Below are positions 1 to 8,827 of a stretch of DNA of 18,504 bases, piece after piece (position 1 is the stretch's first letter; each line of letters begins with the position of its first letter). The DNA comes from Gammaproteobacteria bacterium. Its GTDB lineage: Bacteria > Pseudomonadota > Gammaproteobacteria > Pseudomonadales > Halieaceae. The stretch covers positions 1,685-20,188 of the forward strand of contig JAAEZV010000004.1 of NCBI GenBank assembly GCA_018222695.1, given 5' to 3'. Both the position numbers and the translations under genes were made by a program. The notes beneath the pieces were generated by a model. The model was not told the origin of the DNA and did not search any database. It saw only the letters and a program-made list of their open reading frames with translations.

Positions 1-738
1 GCCGTCAACAGCCGCCGCCTTCTCCATAAGCCGGAAACGATCTTCGAAACGACGATTGGCCTTTCGCAAAGCGGCCTCTGCATCTACGCCAAGATGGCGC
101 GCTAAGTTCACCATCGCGAGAAAAACGTCACCCATCTCACTCTCGATCGCCTCTGAATCGCCATCAGAAACAGCTTCTGACAATTCTCCAAGCTCCTCAT
201 CCACTTTTTCGCGCACTGCACCGAACTCGCTCCAATCAAAGCCAACACGCGCCGCTCGCTTCTGCAATTTTTGAGAGCGGCTCAGAGCAGGCAGTGCCCG
301 TGGGACATCATCGAGCGCGCCCACCTGGTTTTTCTCTTGCCGCTCCTCTCCCTTAATTTGCTCCCACCGCTCCTTTACCTCTTGCTCCGACACTTGTCGC
401 TCATCGGGCTTAGCAAAGACATGCGGATGCCTACGCAGCAATTTTCTCGAAATGCCGTTTACGACATCATCGAAGCTGAACAGCCCCTGCTCTTTCGCCA
501 TTTGCGAATAAAACACGACTTGAAATAGGACATCACCCAGCTCATCCCGAATCTGTGCGAAATCTTCGGCAGCAATGGCGTCAGCCAACTCGTATGTCTC
601 TTCGATGGTGTAGGGGACAATCGAGTGGAAGTTTTGCTTGAGATCCCAAGGGCACCCCGAGTCGGGGTCTCGTAACTGCCTCGTAATATCGAGTAACGAC
701 TGAATACCGCCGTCAGTTGACGTCGCTTCATTGGTCAT
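1..738 (-). CDS. mazG: Nucleoside triphosphate pyrophosphohydrolase MazG (3' end cut by window edge)
   Basis: MazG hydrolyses nucleoside triphosphates to monophosphates plus pyrophosphate, acting in nucleotide-pool cleaning and stress responses. The frame is open from an ATG at 736-738 to the left edge, giving 246 residues without a stop; E. coli MazG has 263, so only about 17-20 codons are missing. Two MazG repeats are visible. The N-terminal one has CPWD (29-32), EETYE (46-50) and DELGD (65-69), followed by RRHPHVF (102-108). The C-terminal one has KRAARVGFDW (160-169), EELGE (181-185) and EMGD (201-204), the metal-binding acidic residues. An in-frame TGA lies three codons before the ATG, and a GGTGAG Shine-Dalgarno-like run precedes it, so the start is well fixed. 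It lies 84 bp downstream of cysM on the same strand and may be cotranscribed with it. Identity is secure. Confidence 0.95.
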   Translation of the reverse strand, partial: MTNEATSTDGGIQSLLDITRQLRDPDSGCPWDLKQNFHSIVPYTIEETYELADAIAAEDFAQIRDELGDVLFQVVFYSQMAKEQGLFSFDDVVNGISRKLLRRHPHVFAKPDERQVSEQEVKERWEQIKGEERQEKNQVGALDDVPRALPALSRSQKLQKRAARVGFDWSEFGAVREKVDEELGELSEAVSDGDSEAIESEMGDVFLAMVNLARHLGVDAEAALRKANRRFEDRFRLMEKAAAVDG

Positions 739-822
739 AGATTTTCACTCACCTCGTCGGGCAATGGCTTGGGCCTCGGCGCGGATATTGATCCTAGCGG
801 GGCAACGCCTCCACCAATTCAC

Positions 823-1722
823 CTAAACAAAGACACCCGTGGACAGATAACGATCCCCGCGGTCACAAATGATCGCCACAATGGTTGCTCCATGAAGCTC
901 TGAGCTGAGCTTAAGTGCCGCCGCGATGGCGCCACCGGACGACACACCGGCAAAGATACCCTCCTCCCTCGCGAGCCGCTTCATCATCTGCTCTGACTCA
1001 CTCTGGCTTATGTCCATGACACGGTCCACACGCTCATGCTGGTAGATATCGGGCAAATATTCGGGTGGCCAACGCCTGATTCCCGGAATCTGCGAACCGT
1101 CCGTCGGTTGCAGACCAATAATCTGGATGTCGGGATTTTGGGATTTCAGGAATCGCGATACGCCCATGATGGTTCCCGTTGTGCCCATAGAGGCAATAAA
1201 GTGCGTCACGCTGCCGCCGGTTTGCTCCCAAATCTCAGGTCCTGTTGTGGCGAAATGACCTCCTGGATTATCAGGATTGGCAAACTGGTTGAGCACCAGG
1301 CCCTCACCCCTGGCCTGCATCTGCAAGGCCAAGTCTCGAGCGCCCTCCATTCCCTGCTCAGGTGATACATCAATTAACTCGGCGCCGTAGGCACGCATGG
1401 CACCCTTTCTCTCTTCGCTTTGGTTGCTGGGCATGATCAGCTTGAGCCGATAGCCCTTGACCGCCGCGGCCATCGCCAGTGCGATACCCGTGTTGCCACT
1501 GGTCGCCTCAATGAGTGTGTCATCGGGTGCAATCACCCCTCGGGACTCCGCCTCATTGATCATGCTCATCGCCGGACGATCCTTAACCGACCCAGCGGGA
1601 TTGTTCCCCTCCAGCTTTCCTAGAATGGTATTGCTGGTCTCTCCCGGAACACGCTGAAGCCTCACAAGCGGCGTGTTACCTACCGTATGCTCAATCGTCG
1701 GGTAGTGTCGAGGCTTACTCAT
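823..1722 (-). CDS. cysM: Cysteine synthase B (O-acetylserine sulfhydrylase B)
   Basis: CysM is a cytoplasmic PLP enzyme that makes cysteine (or S-sulfocysteine from thiosulfate) from O-acetylserine. Counted from an upstream ATG at 1731, the PLP lysine is K50 in NPAGSVKDRP, the substrate loop is TSGNTG (77-82), and the phosphate-binding loop is GTTGT (183-187). The C-terminal CDRGDRYLSTGVF and the GLQP...IPGIRRWP segment are typical of CysM rather than CysK. Two ATGs compete, at 1731 and 1722. I chose 1722 because an AAGAGA Shine-Dalgarno-like run sits about 8 nt before it but directly abuts the other; this gives 299 residues (E. coli CysM has 303). The 79 bp upstream, after recO, show no convincing promoter or terminator, so cotranscription with recO is possible. 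Confidence 0.95.
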   Translation of the reverse strand: MSKPRHYPTIEHTVGNTPLVRLQRVPGETSNTILGKLEGNNPAGSVKDRPAMSMINEAESRGVIAPDDTLIEATSGNTGIALAMAAAVKGYRLKLIMPSNQSEERKGAMRAYGAELIDVSPEQGMEGARDLALQMQARGEGLVLNQFANPDNPGGHFATTGPEIWEQTGGSVTHFIASMGTTGTIMGVSRFLKSQNPDIQIIGLQPTDGSQIPGIRRWPPEYLPDIYQHERVDRVMDISQSESEQMMKRLAREEGIFAGVSSGGAIAAALKLSSELHGATIVAIICDRGDRYLSTGVFV

Positions 1723-1801
1723 AGGCCACATCTCTTCACAGCCGCTTCACTCTCCACGCCAGACTGAGGCTCGACTCTTATCACGCTGAAAGGCACCGTC
1801 T

Positions 1802-2542
1802 TCAAGCGCCTTTACCCAGGCTTTTTAGATCTTTAAAGACCTCTCGCGTGCGCATCACCCGACCCCCTGTTAATTGACTGACCGCGACACGCGTAATCCC
1901 TTTGAGTAGCGACAGCTCTTCATTACCCAATGAACCCGTTCCTTCCCACCACTGTCCGAGGCAAATAATGTGCACACCCGACAGTAACCGGTCGCCTCGA
2001 GACGGCGTCGCAGACGCATCCGCGATACAAAAACCACGATCCACCTCAAATCGGTAGTGCCCATCAGCTCTGATGGGCTCGCGTTGCTCATCGCTGTCCC
2101 ATGCGACTCGATAGCCCAGCTCACTGAGCAAGACGAGCTCAAACCGGCGCAAGCCCTCCTCGCCCGCGTCCTCGTAGAGGGACTCAATCGCCTGCCCATA
2201 AGCCAGAAACAATGATGGCGACACATCCATCCGCGGTAGCGATCGGACCAGAAGTTCATTCAGGTATAGGCCACTCATTAATGCATCACCCCGCAGGAGA
2301 TAGCCTGGCCTTGGCGCCTCAGCTGAACGTAATGATTTCAACTCACTGCGCCCTGCCAGAGTGATCAACAGCGGGTGAAAGGGCTGTAGCAGCGAGGCGA
2401 GGCTCCCACCCCGCTTGCGACGGTGAGCGCCCCTTACGACGGCGCCGCAACGCCCCAGCTCTGCACTGAAAAACTCCACCAGCATCCCACTGTCGCCGTA
2501 GCTTTGCCGAGACAGAACCCAGGCTGGCTGCGCCACACTCAT
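1802..2542 (-). CDS. recO: DNA repair protein RecO
   Basis: RecO anneals complementary strands and, with RecR, loads RecA onto SSB-coated DNA in the RecFOR gap-repair pathway. The 246-residue product is close to E. coli RecO (242). It opens with the N-terminal OB-fold pattern ([20 protein letters not shown], then [13 protein letters not shown] around residues 33-45). The helical C-terminal part includes [12 protein letters not shown] and the [16 protein letters not shown] segment. No CxxC zinc-finger pairs are visible, as in the enterobacterial form. The ATG overlaps the era stop by four bases (2539-2542), so recO is probably translationally coupled to era as the last gene of the lepB operon. 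In many gammaproteobacteria pdxJ follows recO; here cysM does. Confidence 0.93.
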   Translation of the reverse strand: MSVAQPAWVLSRQSYGDSGMLVEFFSAELGRCGAVVRGAHRRKRGGSLASLLQPFHPLLITLAGRSELKSLRSAEAPRPGYLLRGDALMSGLYLNELLVRSLPRMDVSPSLFLAYGQAIESLYEDAGEEGLRRFELVLLSELGYRVAWDSDEQREPIRADGHYRFEVDRGFCIADASATPSRGDRLLSGVHIICLGQWWEGTGSLGNEELSLLKGITRVAVSQLTGGRVMRTREVFKDLKSLGKGA

Positions 2543-3444
2543 TGATCGCCCTGTGGATCTAGCCCCAAGGTTTTCAGGGCCCGGATATCATCCGACCACC
2601 CAGACTTCACCTTCACCCAAAGCTTGAGCATTACCTTGCTGTCAAAAGCGCGCTCCATATCACGCCTCGCCGACGTCCCAATCGATTTCAATCGGCCTCC
2701 CGACTCTCCAACCAGAATTTTTTTCTGGCCTTCTCGCTCGACCAGAATGAGCGCATGGATGTGCAGGATACCTCTCTCATCTTGCTTGAATGCCTCAATC
2801 TCCACCGCCGTCGAATACGGCAGCTCATCACCCAATTGCCTGACAATTTTCTCCCGGACCAGTTCAGCAGCGAGAAATCGCTGGCTGCGATCAGTGATCT
2901 GGTCCTCGGGAAACAGGTGGGGCCCTGCGGGTGCCTGCGTCGCCACAAAGGCAGCGAGTTCATTCAATCCCTGTGCGCGCAGCGCCGAAACTGGGAACAC
3001 AGCCTCAAATCCGCAGCGCTCGGATAGCGCTTTGGTAAAGGGCAGCAATTCATTCTTCTGTTCCATCAAGTCCACCTTGTTAATCACCAGAGCAACCGGC
3101 GTGCTCTGCTGGGCGACAAGGTCCAATACGAAATCATCTTCCTCAGTCCACTTGGTCCGATCGCACAAAAATAAAGTGAGGTCTACATCGTTCAGTGCCG
3201 ATGCAGCCGCTTTATTCATGGCCCGGTTGATGGCCTTCGTCTGACCCCGGTGCATACCGGGCGTATCGACATAAATAAGTTGAATGTCCTCAACCGTAGT
3301 CACGCCGAGCACCTGATGGCGTGTAGTTTGGGGTTTACGTGACGTGATGCTGAGCTTTTGTCCCAACAAATGATTCAGCAGCGTCGACTTACCCACATTC
3401 GGGCGCCCGACGATAGCCACCATCGCGCAATGCTGCTCAGCCAT
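2539..3444 (-). CDS. era: GTPase Era (30S ribosome assembly)
   Basis: Era is an essential GTPase that binds the 3' end of 16S rRNA during 30S maturation. All G motifs are visible in the 301-residue product: Walker A GRPNVGKS (13-20), the switch I threonines (40-41), DTPG (60-63), NKVD (122-125) and SAL (153-155). The C-terminal KH RNA-binding domain carries its GxxG-type loop in [11 protein letters not shown] (about 247-257). Length equals that of E. coli Era (301). The ATG lies 8 bp inside the end of rnc, and the last bases overlap the recO start, so the three genes form an overlapping unit. The pairing with rnc is functionally sensible because both act on pre-rRNA. Confidence 0.98.
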   Translation of the reverse strand: MAEQHCAMVAIVGRPNVGKSTLLNHLLGQKLSITSRKPQTTRHQVLGVTTVEDIQLIYVDTPGMHRGQTKAINRAMNKAAASALNDVDLTLFLCDRTKWTEEDDFVLDLVAQQSTPVALVINKVDLMEQKNELLPFTKALSERCGFEAVFPVSALRAQGLNELAAFVATQAPAGPHLFPEDQITDRSQRFLAAELVREKIVRQLGDELPYSTAVEIEAFKQDERGILHIHALILVEREGQKKILVGESGGRLKSIGTSARRDMERAFDSKVMLKLWVKVKSGWSDDIRALKTLGLDPQGDQ

Positions 3445-4132
3445 TCGCCTGCCCAGATACTTGACTCAGCATTTCCGCCGCAGCGGACTTTTCTGCCCGG
3501 CGTCGGCTTGTACCGGCTGCCTCGGTCTCACACTGGCGACTCGGTAAGCGACAACAGACACGAAAAGACTGCTGATGATCACTCCCAGAGACCTCCACCA
3601 CCGTGTATTCCGGTAACGCCTCTCCACGAGCCTGACACCACTCCTGCAACTGCGTCTTCGCATCAATGGTGTCATTGGGCGACGCCGACTCTACCGCTGA
3701 TCCAAGCCAACCAGCTGCCACCTCAAGCGCTTTCTCGGGACCCGCATCCAGCGCTACCGCACCGACCAGCGCCTCGAGGGTGTCGGCCAGTATCGAGTCC
3801 CGGTGCCGACCACCGCTCTTGCGCTCACTCTCTCCAAGGATCAGGCAAGAAGACAGATCCATGTCCTTGGCGATCGCCGCCAGAGAGTGGCCACTCACCA
3901 CCAAGGCTCGCAGACGGCTCAGCACGCCCTCGTCAGCGTCGGGAAATCGATCGTAAAACGCGGCCGCTGCCGCCAGGCCGATAACAGCATCACCGAGAAA
4001 TTCCAGACGCTCGTTGTGATGCTTCCCAGCGCTTCGGTGTGTCAGCGCCCTCTTCAAGAGAGTCAGATCAGAAAATTGATAGCACAACCTGCCCTGCAGC
4101 GCTTCGAGTTGAGCTTTGCCAGGCTCGCTCAA
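3437..4132 (-). CDS. rnc: Ribonuclease III
   Basis: RNase III cleaves double-stranded RNA, including the 30S rRNA precursor, and acts as a dimer in the cytoplasm. The 231-residue protein has the signature [11 protein letters not shown] (40-50). The catalytic metal ligands, aligned to E. coli E41/D45/D114/E117, fall at E44, D48, D117 and E120 ([10 protein letters not shown]). The C-terminal double-stranded RNA-binding domain spans about 155-223 and ends in the [13 protein letters not shown] helix. The start overlaps the DUF4845 stop by four bases (4129-4132) and the end overlaps era by eight. RNase III often autoregulates through its own leader, but I see no clear hairpin here because the leader lies inside the upstream gene. 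Confidence 0.97.
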   Translation of the reverse strand: MSEPGKAQLEALQGRLCYQFSDLTLLKRALTHRSAGKHHNERLEFLGDAVIGLAAAAAFYDRFPDADEGVLSRLRALVVSGHSLAAIAKDMDLSSCLILGESERKSGGRHRDSILADTLEALVGAVALDAGPEKALEVAAGWLGSAVESASPNDTIDAKTQLQEWCQARGEALPEYTVVEVSGSDHQQSFRVCCRLPSRQCETEAAGTSRRRAEKSAAAEMLSQVSGQANG

Positions 4133-4545
4133 GTCCGGCCCGTTGGCGCCGTCTCGACAATCAGATCCTCGAATCTCATGACGCCATCCAGAATCCAGAA
4201 AAGCGGGAACCGCTTCTCGTAGTTCGCGTCGATGACGATGGCACCCCGCTCTCGATAGACCTCAATATCATCAATACTGGTGTCGTAAATTTGATTGGTG
4301 TTCAGCAGCTTCGCTAACCGGACTCTCAAATCGGTAACTGTCTCACTGCGGGAATCATGCTCAGCTGCGGCGCGGGTGATCAGGTCTTTAATGGTGAGAT
4401 ACTCCATGTAACTCGGCACGATCCGCAGCGCCATGACCAGCAGTGCGCCGAGTAACAGCAAATTGATCGATACCGCCCACAGATTGAAACCCTGAGCACT
4501 AGCGTGCCTCATGGGCTGTTTTCGTAAAACTCGATGTCTGTTCAT
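4129..4545 (-). CDS. DUF4845 family small membrane protein between lepB and rnc
   Basis: A 138-residue protein matching in position and pattern the DUF4845 family found between lepB and rnc in pseudomonads (PA0769-like). Its function is not established. One hydrophobic membrane segment is visible at about residues 21-41 (NLWAVSINLLLLGALLVMAL). After it comes a soluble domain predicted to be periplasmic, with the family-like motif of a short helix plus strands (IEVYRERGAIVIDANYEKRFPL). The ATG at 4543-4545 is preferred over a second ATG at 4510-4512 because a perfect AGGAGG lies 7 nt upstream. The gene is 19 bp after lepB and overlaps rnc by four bases, so it belongs to the lepB operon. The family assignment rests on context and on a remembered pattern. 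Confidence 0.82.
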   Translation of the reverse strand: MNRHRVLRKQPMRHASAQGFNLWAVSINLLLLGALLVMALRIVPSYMEYLTIKDLITRAAAEHDSRSETVTDLRVRLAKLLNTNQIYDTSIDDIEVYRERGAIVIDANYEKRFPLFWILDGVMRFEDLIVETAPTGRT

Positions 4546-4552
4546 GACCTAC

Positions 4553-4558
4553 CCTCCT
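4553..4558 (-). promoter_or_regulatory. Strong Shine-Dalgarno of the DUF4845 gene
   Basis: A full AGGAGG hexamer on the minus strand with 7 nt before the ATG at 4543-4545. It decides the start in favour of the longer protein over the ATG at 4510-4512. It lies in the 19-bp gap after the lepB stop. Confidence 0.85.
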
Positions 4559-4564
4559 GGCTGG

Positions 4565-5407
4565 TCAGTCAATGGCTCCCGCGCGCCCAAAAGAGGGCAC
4601 GCTGAGAAACTCTTCCCAATGCATCCAGATCGCCACCGCTTTACCGACGATATCTCGCTCCGGGACCTGGCCCCACACGCGACTGTCGCTGCTGTTGTCG
4701 CGATTGTCTCCCATCATAAAATAGTGACCGGGCTGCACGACAACGGAAAAGTTACGCGGTCCCCGGCGATTATCAACCTGCATAAGATGGCCATCGGTCC
4801 CAGGCAAGGCCTCACGTCCCATTTTGACCGTGTATCGACCACTCGGAAACTCGGCCAACCACTCCTGCGGCACCGGCTCCCCGTTCACTAGCAATTGCTT
4901 GTTCCGATAAGCGACGCGATCACCCGGAATGCCGATGACCCGTTTGATGTAGTAGGTGTCATTTTGATGAGGCGGAAAAAACACCATGACATCGCCTCGC
5001 TCCGGCTCACCGACGTCGAAAATCTTGGTGCGTGTCACTGGCAACCGAAGGCCATATGAAAACTTGTTCACCAGAATGTAATCGCCCACCTCGAGGGTGG
5101 GCACCATTGACGACGAGGGGATCTGAAAGGGCTCGTACAAAAAAGAACGCAGCACCAACACAACCGCCAATACAGGAAAAAATGAGCGGGCGTACTCCAC
5201 CACTGCGGGCTCGCTAGCCTCCCTGTCGCAGGCCTCGGCAAACGCTTGTGACGCTTTTGATCCGGCTTGATCATACCCGGGGAACTGCTCAGCCAACTGA
5301 AGACGCCGAGTCGCCCGACCCCGGGCAAGCAGCAAGCTGTCGAGTAGCCAGATGGCGCCGCTACCCAGTACGACGATCACCAGAATCAGCGGAAAATCAA
5401 TATTCAT
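4565..5407 (-). CDS. lepB: Signal peptidase I
   Basis: LepB removes signal peptides from exported proteins at the periplasmic face of the inner membrane using a Ser/Lys dyad. The 280-residue product has two N-terminal membrane segments (about 5-27 and 76-92) flanking a cytoplasmic loop, the usual proteobacterial topology. The nucleophile is S100 in PSSSMVPTL, and the general base is K155 in YYIKRVIG. The conserved MGDNRDNSSDSR box lies at 232-243. It is shorter than E. coli LepB (324). The ATG has only a weak Shine-Dalgarno. The 101 bp between it and the lepA stop could carry a promoter; a TATGAT and a short GTCAC-N5-GTGAC palindrome (5439-5453) are present, but neither is convincing. First gene of the lepB-DUF4845-rnc-era-recO unit. 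Confidence 0.97.
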   Translation of the reverse strand: MNIDFPLILVIVVLGSGAIWLLDSLLLARGRATRRLQLAEQFPGYDQAGSKASQAFAEACDREASEPAVVEYARSFFPVLAVVLVLRSFLYEPFQIPSSSMVPTLEVGDYILVNKFSYGLRLPVTRTKIFDVGEPERGDVMVFFPPHQNDTYYIKRVIGIPGDRVAYRNKQLLVNGEPVPQEWLAEFPSGRYTVKMGREALPGTDGHLMQVDNRRGPRNFSVVVQPGHYFMMGDNRDNSSDSRVWGQVPERDIVGKAVAIWMHWEEFLSVPSFGRAGAID

Positions 5408-5508
5408 AACCCGTATTAATCTCTACACGCGGTAGCATGTCACTCAGCGTGACCCAGCACCTATTCTCACAAGCCCGGAAATCATACACCGCCGGGGGCG
5501 TCGCGCCT

Positions 5509-7308
5509 TCATCCATCAACCTGCAATACAGCCAAAAACGCCGACTGGGGTATTTCAACATTGCCCACCTGCTTCATGCGCTTCTTGCCGGCTTTCTGTT
5601 TTTCCAGCAACTTCTTCTTCCGCGTCACGTCCCCGCCGTAGCACTTGGCCGTCACATTTTTTCTCAGCGCCTTAACCGTCTGTCTGGCAACAATCTTGCC
5701 GCCAACAGCCGCCTGAATCGCCACATCGAACATTTGCCGTGGGATGAGCTCCTTCATTTTTTCCGTCAACACCCGTCCGCGCGACTGCACGTGGTCGCGA
5801 TGCACAATAATGGCCAACGCATCGACGCGGTCTCCGTTGATCAACACATCCAATCGGGACAGCGGGGCCGCCTCAAATCGCTCAAAACCGTAGTCAAGCG
5901 ACGCGTAACCTCGACTGACCGACTTCAACCGATCAAAGAAATCGAGCACGACCTCCGCCATGGGAATGTCGTAAATCACCTGCACCTGCTGGCCGAGAAA
6001 CTGCAAATCTACCTGCACGCCCCGCTTTTCCACACAGAGCGTGATGGCTGCGCCCAAATATTCCTGGGGCGTCAGGATCGTGCAGCGCGCAATGGGCTCG
6101 CGCATGATCTCGATGTCCGCCACGTCCGGCAATTTGGAGGGGTTGTCGACGTAAATGGTCTCCTGACTCTTTTTCACAATCTCGTAAATGACGGTGGGGG
6201 CCGTCGTAATGAGATCGAGGTTGTACTCTCTCTCCAGTCGCTCCTGGATAATCTCCATGTGCAACATGCCGAGGAAGCCACAGCGAAAGCCGAAGCCGAG
6301 CGCATCGGATGTCTCAGGCTCGTAAAACAGCGACGCGTCGTTGAGCGTCAGCTTGCCAAGGGCGTCGCGGAAGTCTTCGTAATCATCGGCGTTCACCGTA
6401 AAAATGCCGGCATAAACCTGAGGCTTCACGCTCTGGAAGCCGGGCAGCGCCGGCGTATCTTGCTGCGAGGCAGAGATCAGGGTGTCGCCCACCGGCGCGC
6501 CCTTGATGTCTTTGATGCCTGCCACCACAAAACCCACCTCGCCCGCCTTCAGGCATCCGGTTTCCGTCCTTCGCGGAGTGAACACACCAATCAAATCAGC
6601 TTGATGCTGCTTGCCGGTTGAGCGAACAACAAATTTGTCCCGCTTGCTGAGCTGCCCCTGTTTCACTCTCACCAATGAGACAACACCCAGATAATTATCG
6701 AACCAGGAGTCGATGATGAGTGCCTGCAATGGCGCTTCCCGATCACCATCAGGGGCAGGCACCTTCTCGATCAGGTACTCCAGAACATCCTCGATACCCA
6801 TACCGGTCTTGGCACTGGCAGGCACTGCCTCTGAGGCATCTATGCCAATAATCTCCTCGATTTCTTGCTGTACGCGCTCGGGGTCGGCCTGCGGTAGATC
6901 CATCTTATTAAGGACGGGCAGCACCTCAAGACCTTGTTCGATCGCGGTGTAACAGTTGGCGACTGACTGCGCTTCGACACCCTGCCCTGCATCGACCACC
7001 AACAGTGCACCTTCGCAGGCAGCGAGGGACCTACTTACCTCGTAAGAAAAGTCGACGTGTCCGGGAGTATCAATAAAATTGAGCTGGTACGTCTCACCAT
7101 CTCGCGCTTGATAGTCGAGCGTCACGCTCTGCGCCTTGATGGTAATGCCGCGCTCGCGCTCAAGATCCATCGAATCGAGCACCTGATCGGCCATCTCTCT
7201 CTCCGATAAACCGCCGCAATGTTGAATAAAGCGATCGGCCAGAGTCGATTTGCCGTGATCAATGTGCGCAATGATCGAAAAGTTTCGAATATGACTGAGC
7301 TCAGCCAC
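5509..7308 (-). CDS. lepA: Elongation factor 4 (LepA), back-translocating GTPase
   Basis: LepA/EF4 is a ribosome-binding translational GTPase related to EF-G. The 599-residue length equals that of E. coli LepA. The GTPase domain shows AHIDHGKS (14-21), RGITIK (53-58), DTPGH (80-84) and NKMD (134-137). EF-G-like domains II, III and V follow, and the LepA-specific C-terminal domain carries the basic tail [19 protein letters not shown] before the final [13 protein letters not shown] motif. The start is a GTG (7306-7308) giving the canonical [20 protein letters not shown]; a GAGG Shine-Dalgarno at 7319-7322 lies 10 nt upstream. That Shine-Dalgarno directly follows the U-tract of a terminator-like hairpin. 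lepA is followed by lepB, as in most gammaproteobacteria. Confidence 0.98.
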   Translation of the reverse strand: MAELSHIRNFSIIAHIDHGKSTLADRFIQHCGGLSEREMADQVLDSMDLERERGITIKAQSVTLDYQARDGETYQLNFIDTPGHVDFSYEVSRSLAACEGALLVVDAGQGVEAQSVANCYTAIEQGLEVLPVLNKMDLPQADPERVQQEIEEIIGIDASEAVPASAKTGMGIEDVLEYLIEKVPAPDGDREAPLQALIIDSWFDNYLGVVSLVRVKQGQLSKRDKFVVRSTGKQHQADLIGVFTPRRTETGCLKAGEVGFVVAGIKDIKGAPVGDTLISASQQDTPALPGFQSVKPQVYAGIFTVNADDYEDFRDALGKLTLNDASLFYEPETSDALGFGFRCGFLGMLHMEIIQERLEREYNLDLITTAPTVIYEIVKKSQETIYVDNPSKLPDVADIEIMREPIARCTILTPQEYLGAAITLCVEKRGVQVDLQFLGQQVQVIYDIPMAEVVLDFFDRLKSVSRGYASLDYGFERFEAAPLSRLDVLINGDRVDALAIIVHRDHVQSRGRVLTEKMKELIPRQMFDVAIQAAVGGKIVARQTVKALRKNVTAKCYGGDVTRKKKLLEKQKAGKKRMKQVGNVEIPQSAFLAVLQVDG

Positions 7309-7322
7309 CGATTCAGTGCCTC

Positions 7323-7349
7323 AAAAAAATAACGCCCACCGAACGGGCG
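7323..7349 (-). terminator. Intrinsic terminator-like hairpin between degP and lepA
   Basis: On the minus strand, CGCCC (7349-7345) pairs with GGGCG (7337-7333) around a 7-nt loop; a G-U pair can extend the stem. It is followed by TTA and seven consecutive T (7329-7323). It would end transcripts arriving from degP, closing the rpoE-rseABC-degP operon. The U-tract ends immediately before the lepA Shine-Dalgarno, and a promoter-like sequence lies upstream of the hairpin, so it could also act inside the lepA leader. The structure is seen directly; activity is inferred. Confidence 0.72.
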
Positions 7350-7375
7350 AGCGTTGCAGAGTTGGAAGTGCCGCT

Positions 7376-7384
7376 ATTTTAGCA
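7376..7384 (-). promoter_or_regulatory. Candidate extended -10 promoter for lepA
   Basis: The minus strand reads TGCTAAAAT, matching an extended -10 element (TGn plus TAAAAT, one base from TATAAT). The hexamer 17 bp upstream, TAAAGA at 7404-7399, is a poor -35. Transcription would begin near 7369 and give a leader of about 60 nt containing the hairpin at 7323-7349. It lies just after the degP stop. Motif only. Confidence 0.4.
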
Positions 7385-7401
7385 CGCTGGGGCCGGGATC
7401 T

Positions 7402-8793
7402 TTAGTCGCCATCCGGGATGCGTATACCGATAAACAAGGGGCTCCGGCCGCGAATCAGGCGCGCCGGGACAGAACTGCCGGGCGCCAGATCATCTGCGGC
7501 GGCAGTCACGTCTGAAACACGGCTGATCGGGCGGCTGCCCAAGCGGGTCAGTATATCGCCGTCTCTGACACCGGCCTCGGCAGCAGGAGAATCCGGTTCT
7601 ACCGCCTCAATCACCACACCGCCCGACAAACCGAGATCTGCCAGCGTGTCCGCCTCTGCCTCAGCGACGCGCATACCCAATAACTGGAGGCTCCCATCAA
7701 CAGAAACCCCCGCATCAACGCGCGCCACCTGGTCAGATGCCAAAGCGCCCACTTCTACAGTGACACTCTGTTCATCGCCATCGCGAACCAGCAGCGCCTC
7801 AACGCGGCTGCCCGGGGCGATCAGGCCGACAATGTGGGGCAAATCCGCCGACGTTTCGATGGGCTCGTCATCGAAAGCGACAATGACATCGCCGGACTGC
7901 AGACCAGCCCGCTCCGCCGGGGAGTCGCGACCCACTTGTGCAATCAACGCGCCTCGAGGCCTATCCAATCCGAAAGACTCAGCCAAATTGCGGTCAACAT
8001 CCTGAATACTGACTCCCAGCCAGCCGCGCTCAACGACGCCGTTTTCCTGTATCTGCGACACCACATTCCTGACGACGGAAACCGGGATCGCGAAAGACAG
8101 GCCAATGGAACCCCCTGAGCGCGTAAAAATCTGAGAATTGACTCCGATCACCTCGCCGTCCAAATTGAACAGCGGTCCGCCGGAATTGCCGGGATTAATC
8201 GCCACATCGGTCTGAATGAAAGGCACGTAATTGTCGCCCGTCTCTGTCGGCAGACTTCGACCCAGCGCGCTGACAATCCCCGCGGTGACAGAAAAATCGA
8301 GACTGAAGGGCGAGCCGATCGCCAGCACCCACTGTCCGACTTTGATGTCGTCCTCGCTTGCCAATTCGAGAGTGGGTAGCCGCTTCGCATCGATCTTAAG
8401 CACCGCTAAATCAGACCGGGGATCCGTTCCTATCACCTCGGCATCAAACTCCTGTCGATCAGGCAGCCTGACAATGACCTGACGGGCATTCTCAACGACA
8501 TGGTTATTCGTGACGATGTAGCCGTCGCTCGTGAGAATGAAGCCGGAACCCATGCCAGCGCGATCTCTGGGAACCGGAGGTCGGCCACGGAAATCGAAAA
8601 AGCGTCTCAGCGACTCGGGCAAATCCTCCATCTGCTCCTGATAGCGCGAGTTTTCGGATTCGTATTCGACCAATATCTTCACCACGGCCGGAGACGCAGA
8701 GTCCACAATTTCAGTGAAATCGGGCAGTTCCGCTAAGCTTTTCTGGGCCGTGAAAGACAGTGCGAGCACGCACAAAAGAGTGCGAAATATCAT
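7402..8793 (-). CDS. mucD: Periplasmic serine protease of the DegP/HtrA family (MucD-like)
   Basis: This HtrA-type protease/chaperone degrades misfolded envelope proteins in the periplasm; in pseudomonads MucD also limits AlgU activation. The 463-residue product begins with a signal peptide (1-21, cleavage likely after SLA). The trypsin-like domain has the triad H98 (TNNHVV), D128 (SDLAVLK) and S204 (NPGNSGGPL). Two PDZ domains follow, at about 255-345 and 370-460. The ATG is supported by GGAG at 8801-8804, 7 nt upstream. The gene is 34 bp downstream of rseC, at the end of the sigma-E operon, the pseudomonad arrangement; in E. coli degP is elsewhere. The symbol degP would be equally fair. Family assignment is secure. 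Confidence 0.95.
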   Translation of the reverse strand: MIFRTLLCVLALSFTAQKSLAELPDFTEIVDSASPAVVKILVEYESENSRYQEQMEDLPESLRRFFDFRGRPPVPRDRAGMGSGFILTSDGYIVTNNHVVENARQVIVRLPDRQEFDAEVIGTDPRSDLAVLKIDAKRLPTLELASEDDIKVGQWVLAIGSPFSLDFSVTAGIVSALGRSLPTETGDNYVPFIQTDVAINPGNSGGPLFNLDGEVIGVNSQIFTRSGGSIGLSFAIPVSVVRNVVSQIQENGVVERGWLGVSIQDVDRNLAESFGLDRPRGALIAQVGRDSPAERAGLQSGDVIVAFDDEPIETSADLPHIVGLIAPGSRVEALLVRDGDEQSVTVEVGALASDQVARVDAGVSVDGSLQLLGMRVAEAEADTLADLGLSGGVVIEAVEPDSPAAEAGVRDGDILTRLGSRPISRVSDVTAAADDLAPGSSVPARLIRGRSPLFIGIRIPDGD

Positions 8794-8827
8794 CGCCTTA
8801 CTCCATATGACATCTAAGAAATCCGGA

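Noticed and set aside
459..731. A 90-codon minus-strand frame within mazG
   Set aside because: The mazG frame on the same strand carries all conserved MazG motifs; this one has none.
3358..3984. A 208-codon plus-strand frame opposite era and rnc
   Set aside because: Pro/His-rich mirror of two well-supported genes.
5439..5453. GTCAC-N5-GTGAC palindrome upstream of lepB
   Set aside because: Five-bp arms are easily found by chance, and no promoter element or T-run is associated.
5437..6621. A 394-codon open frame on the plus strand opposite lepA
   Set aside because: It is antisense to a strongly conserved, full-length lepA; its translation is rich in His, Arg and Leu, typical of a mirror frame, and has no recognisable domain.
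7418..8005. A 195-codon plus-strand frame opposite degP
   Set aside because: Ser/Thr/Arg-rich shadow of the conserved PDZ region; no start signal or family pattern.
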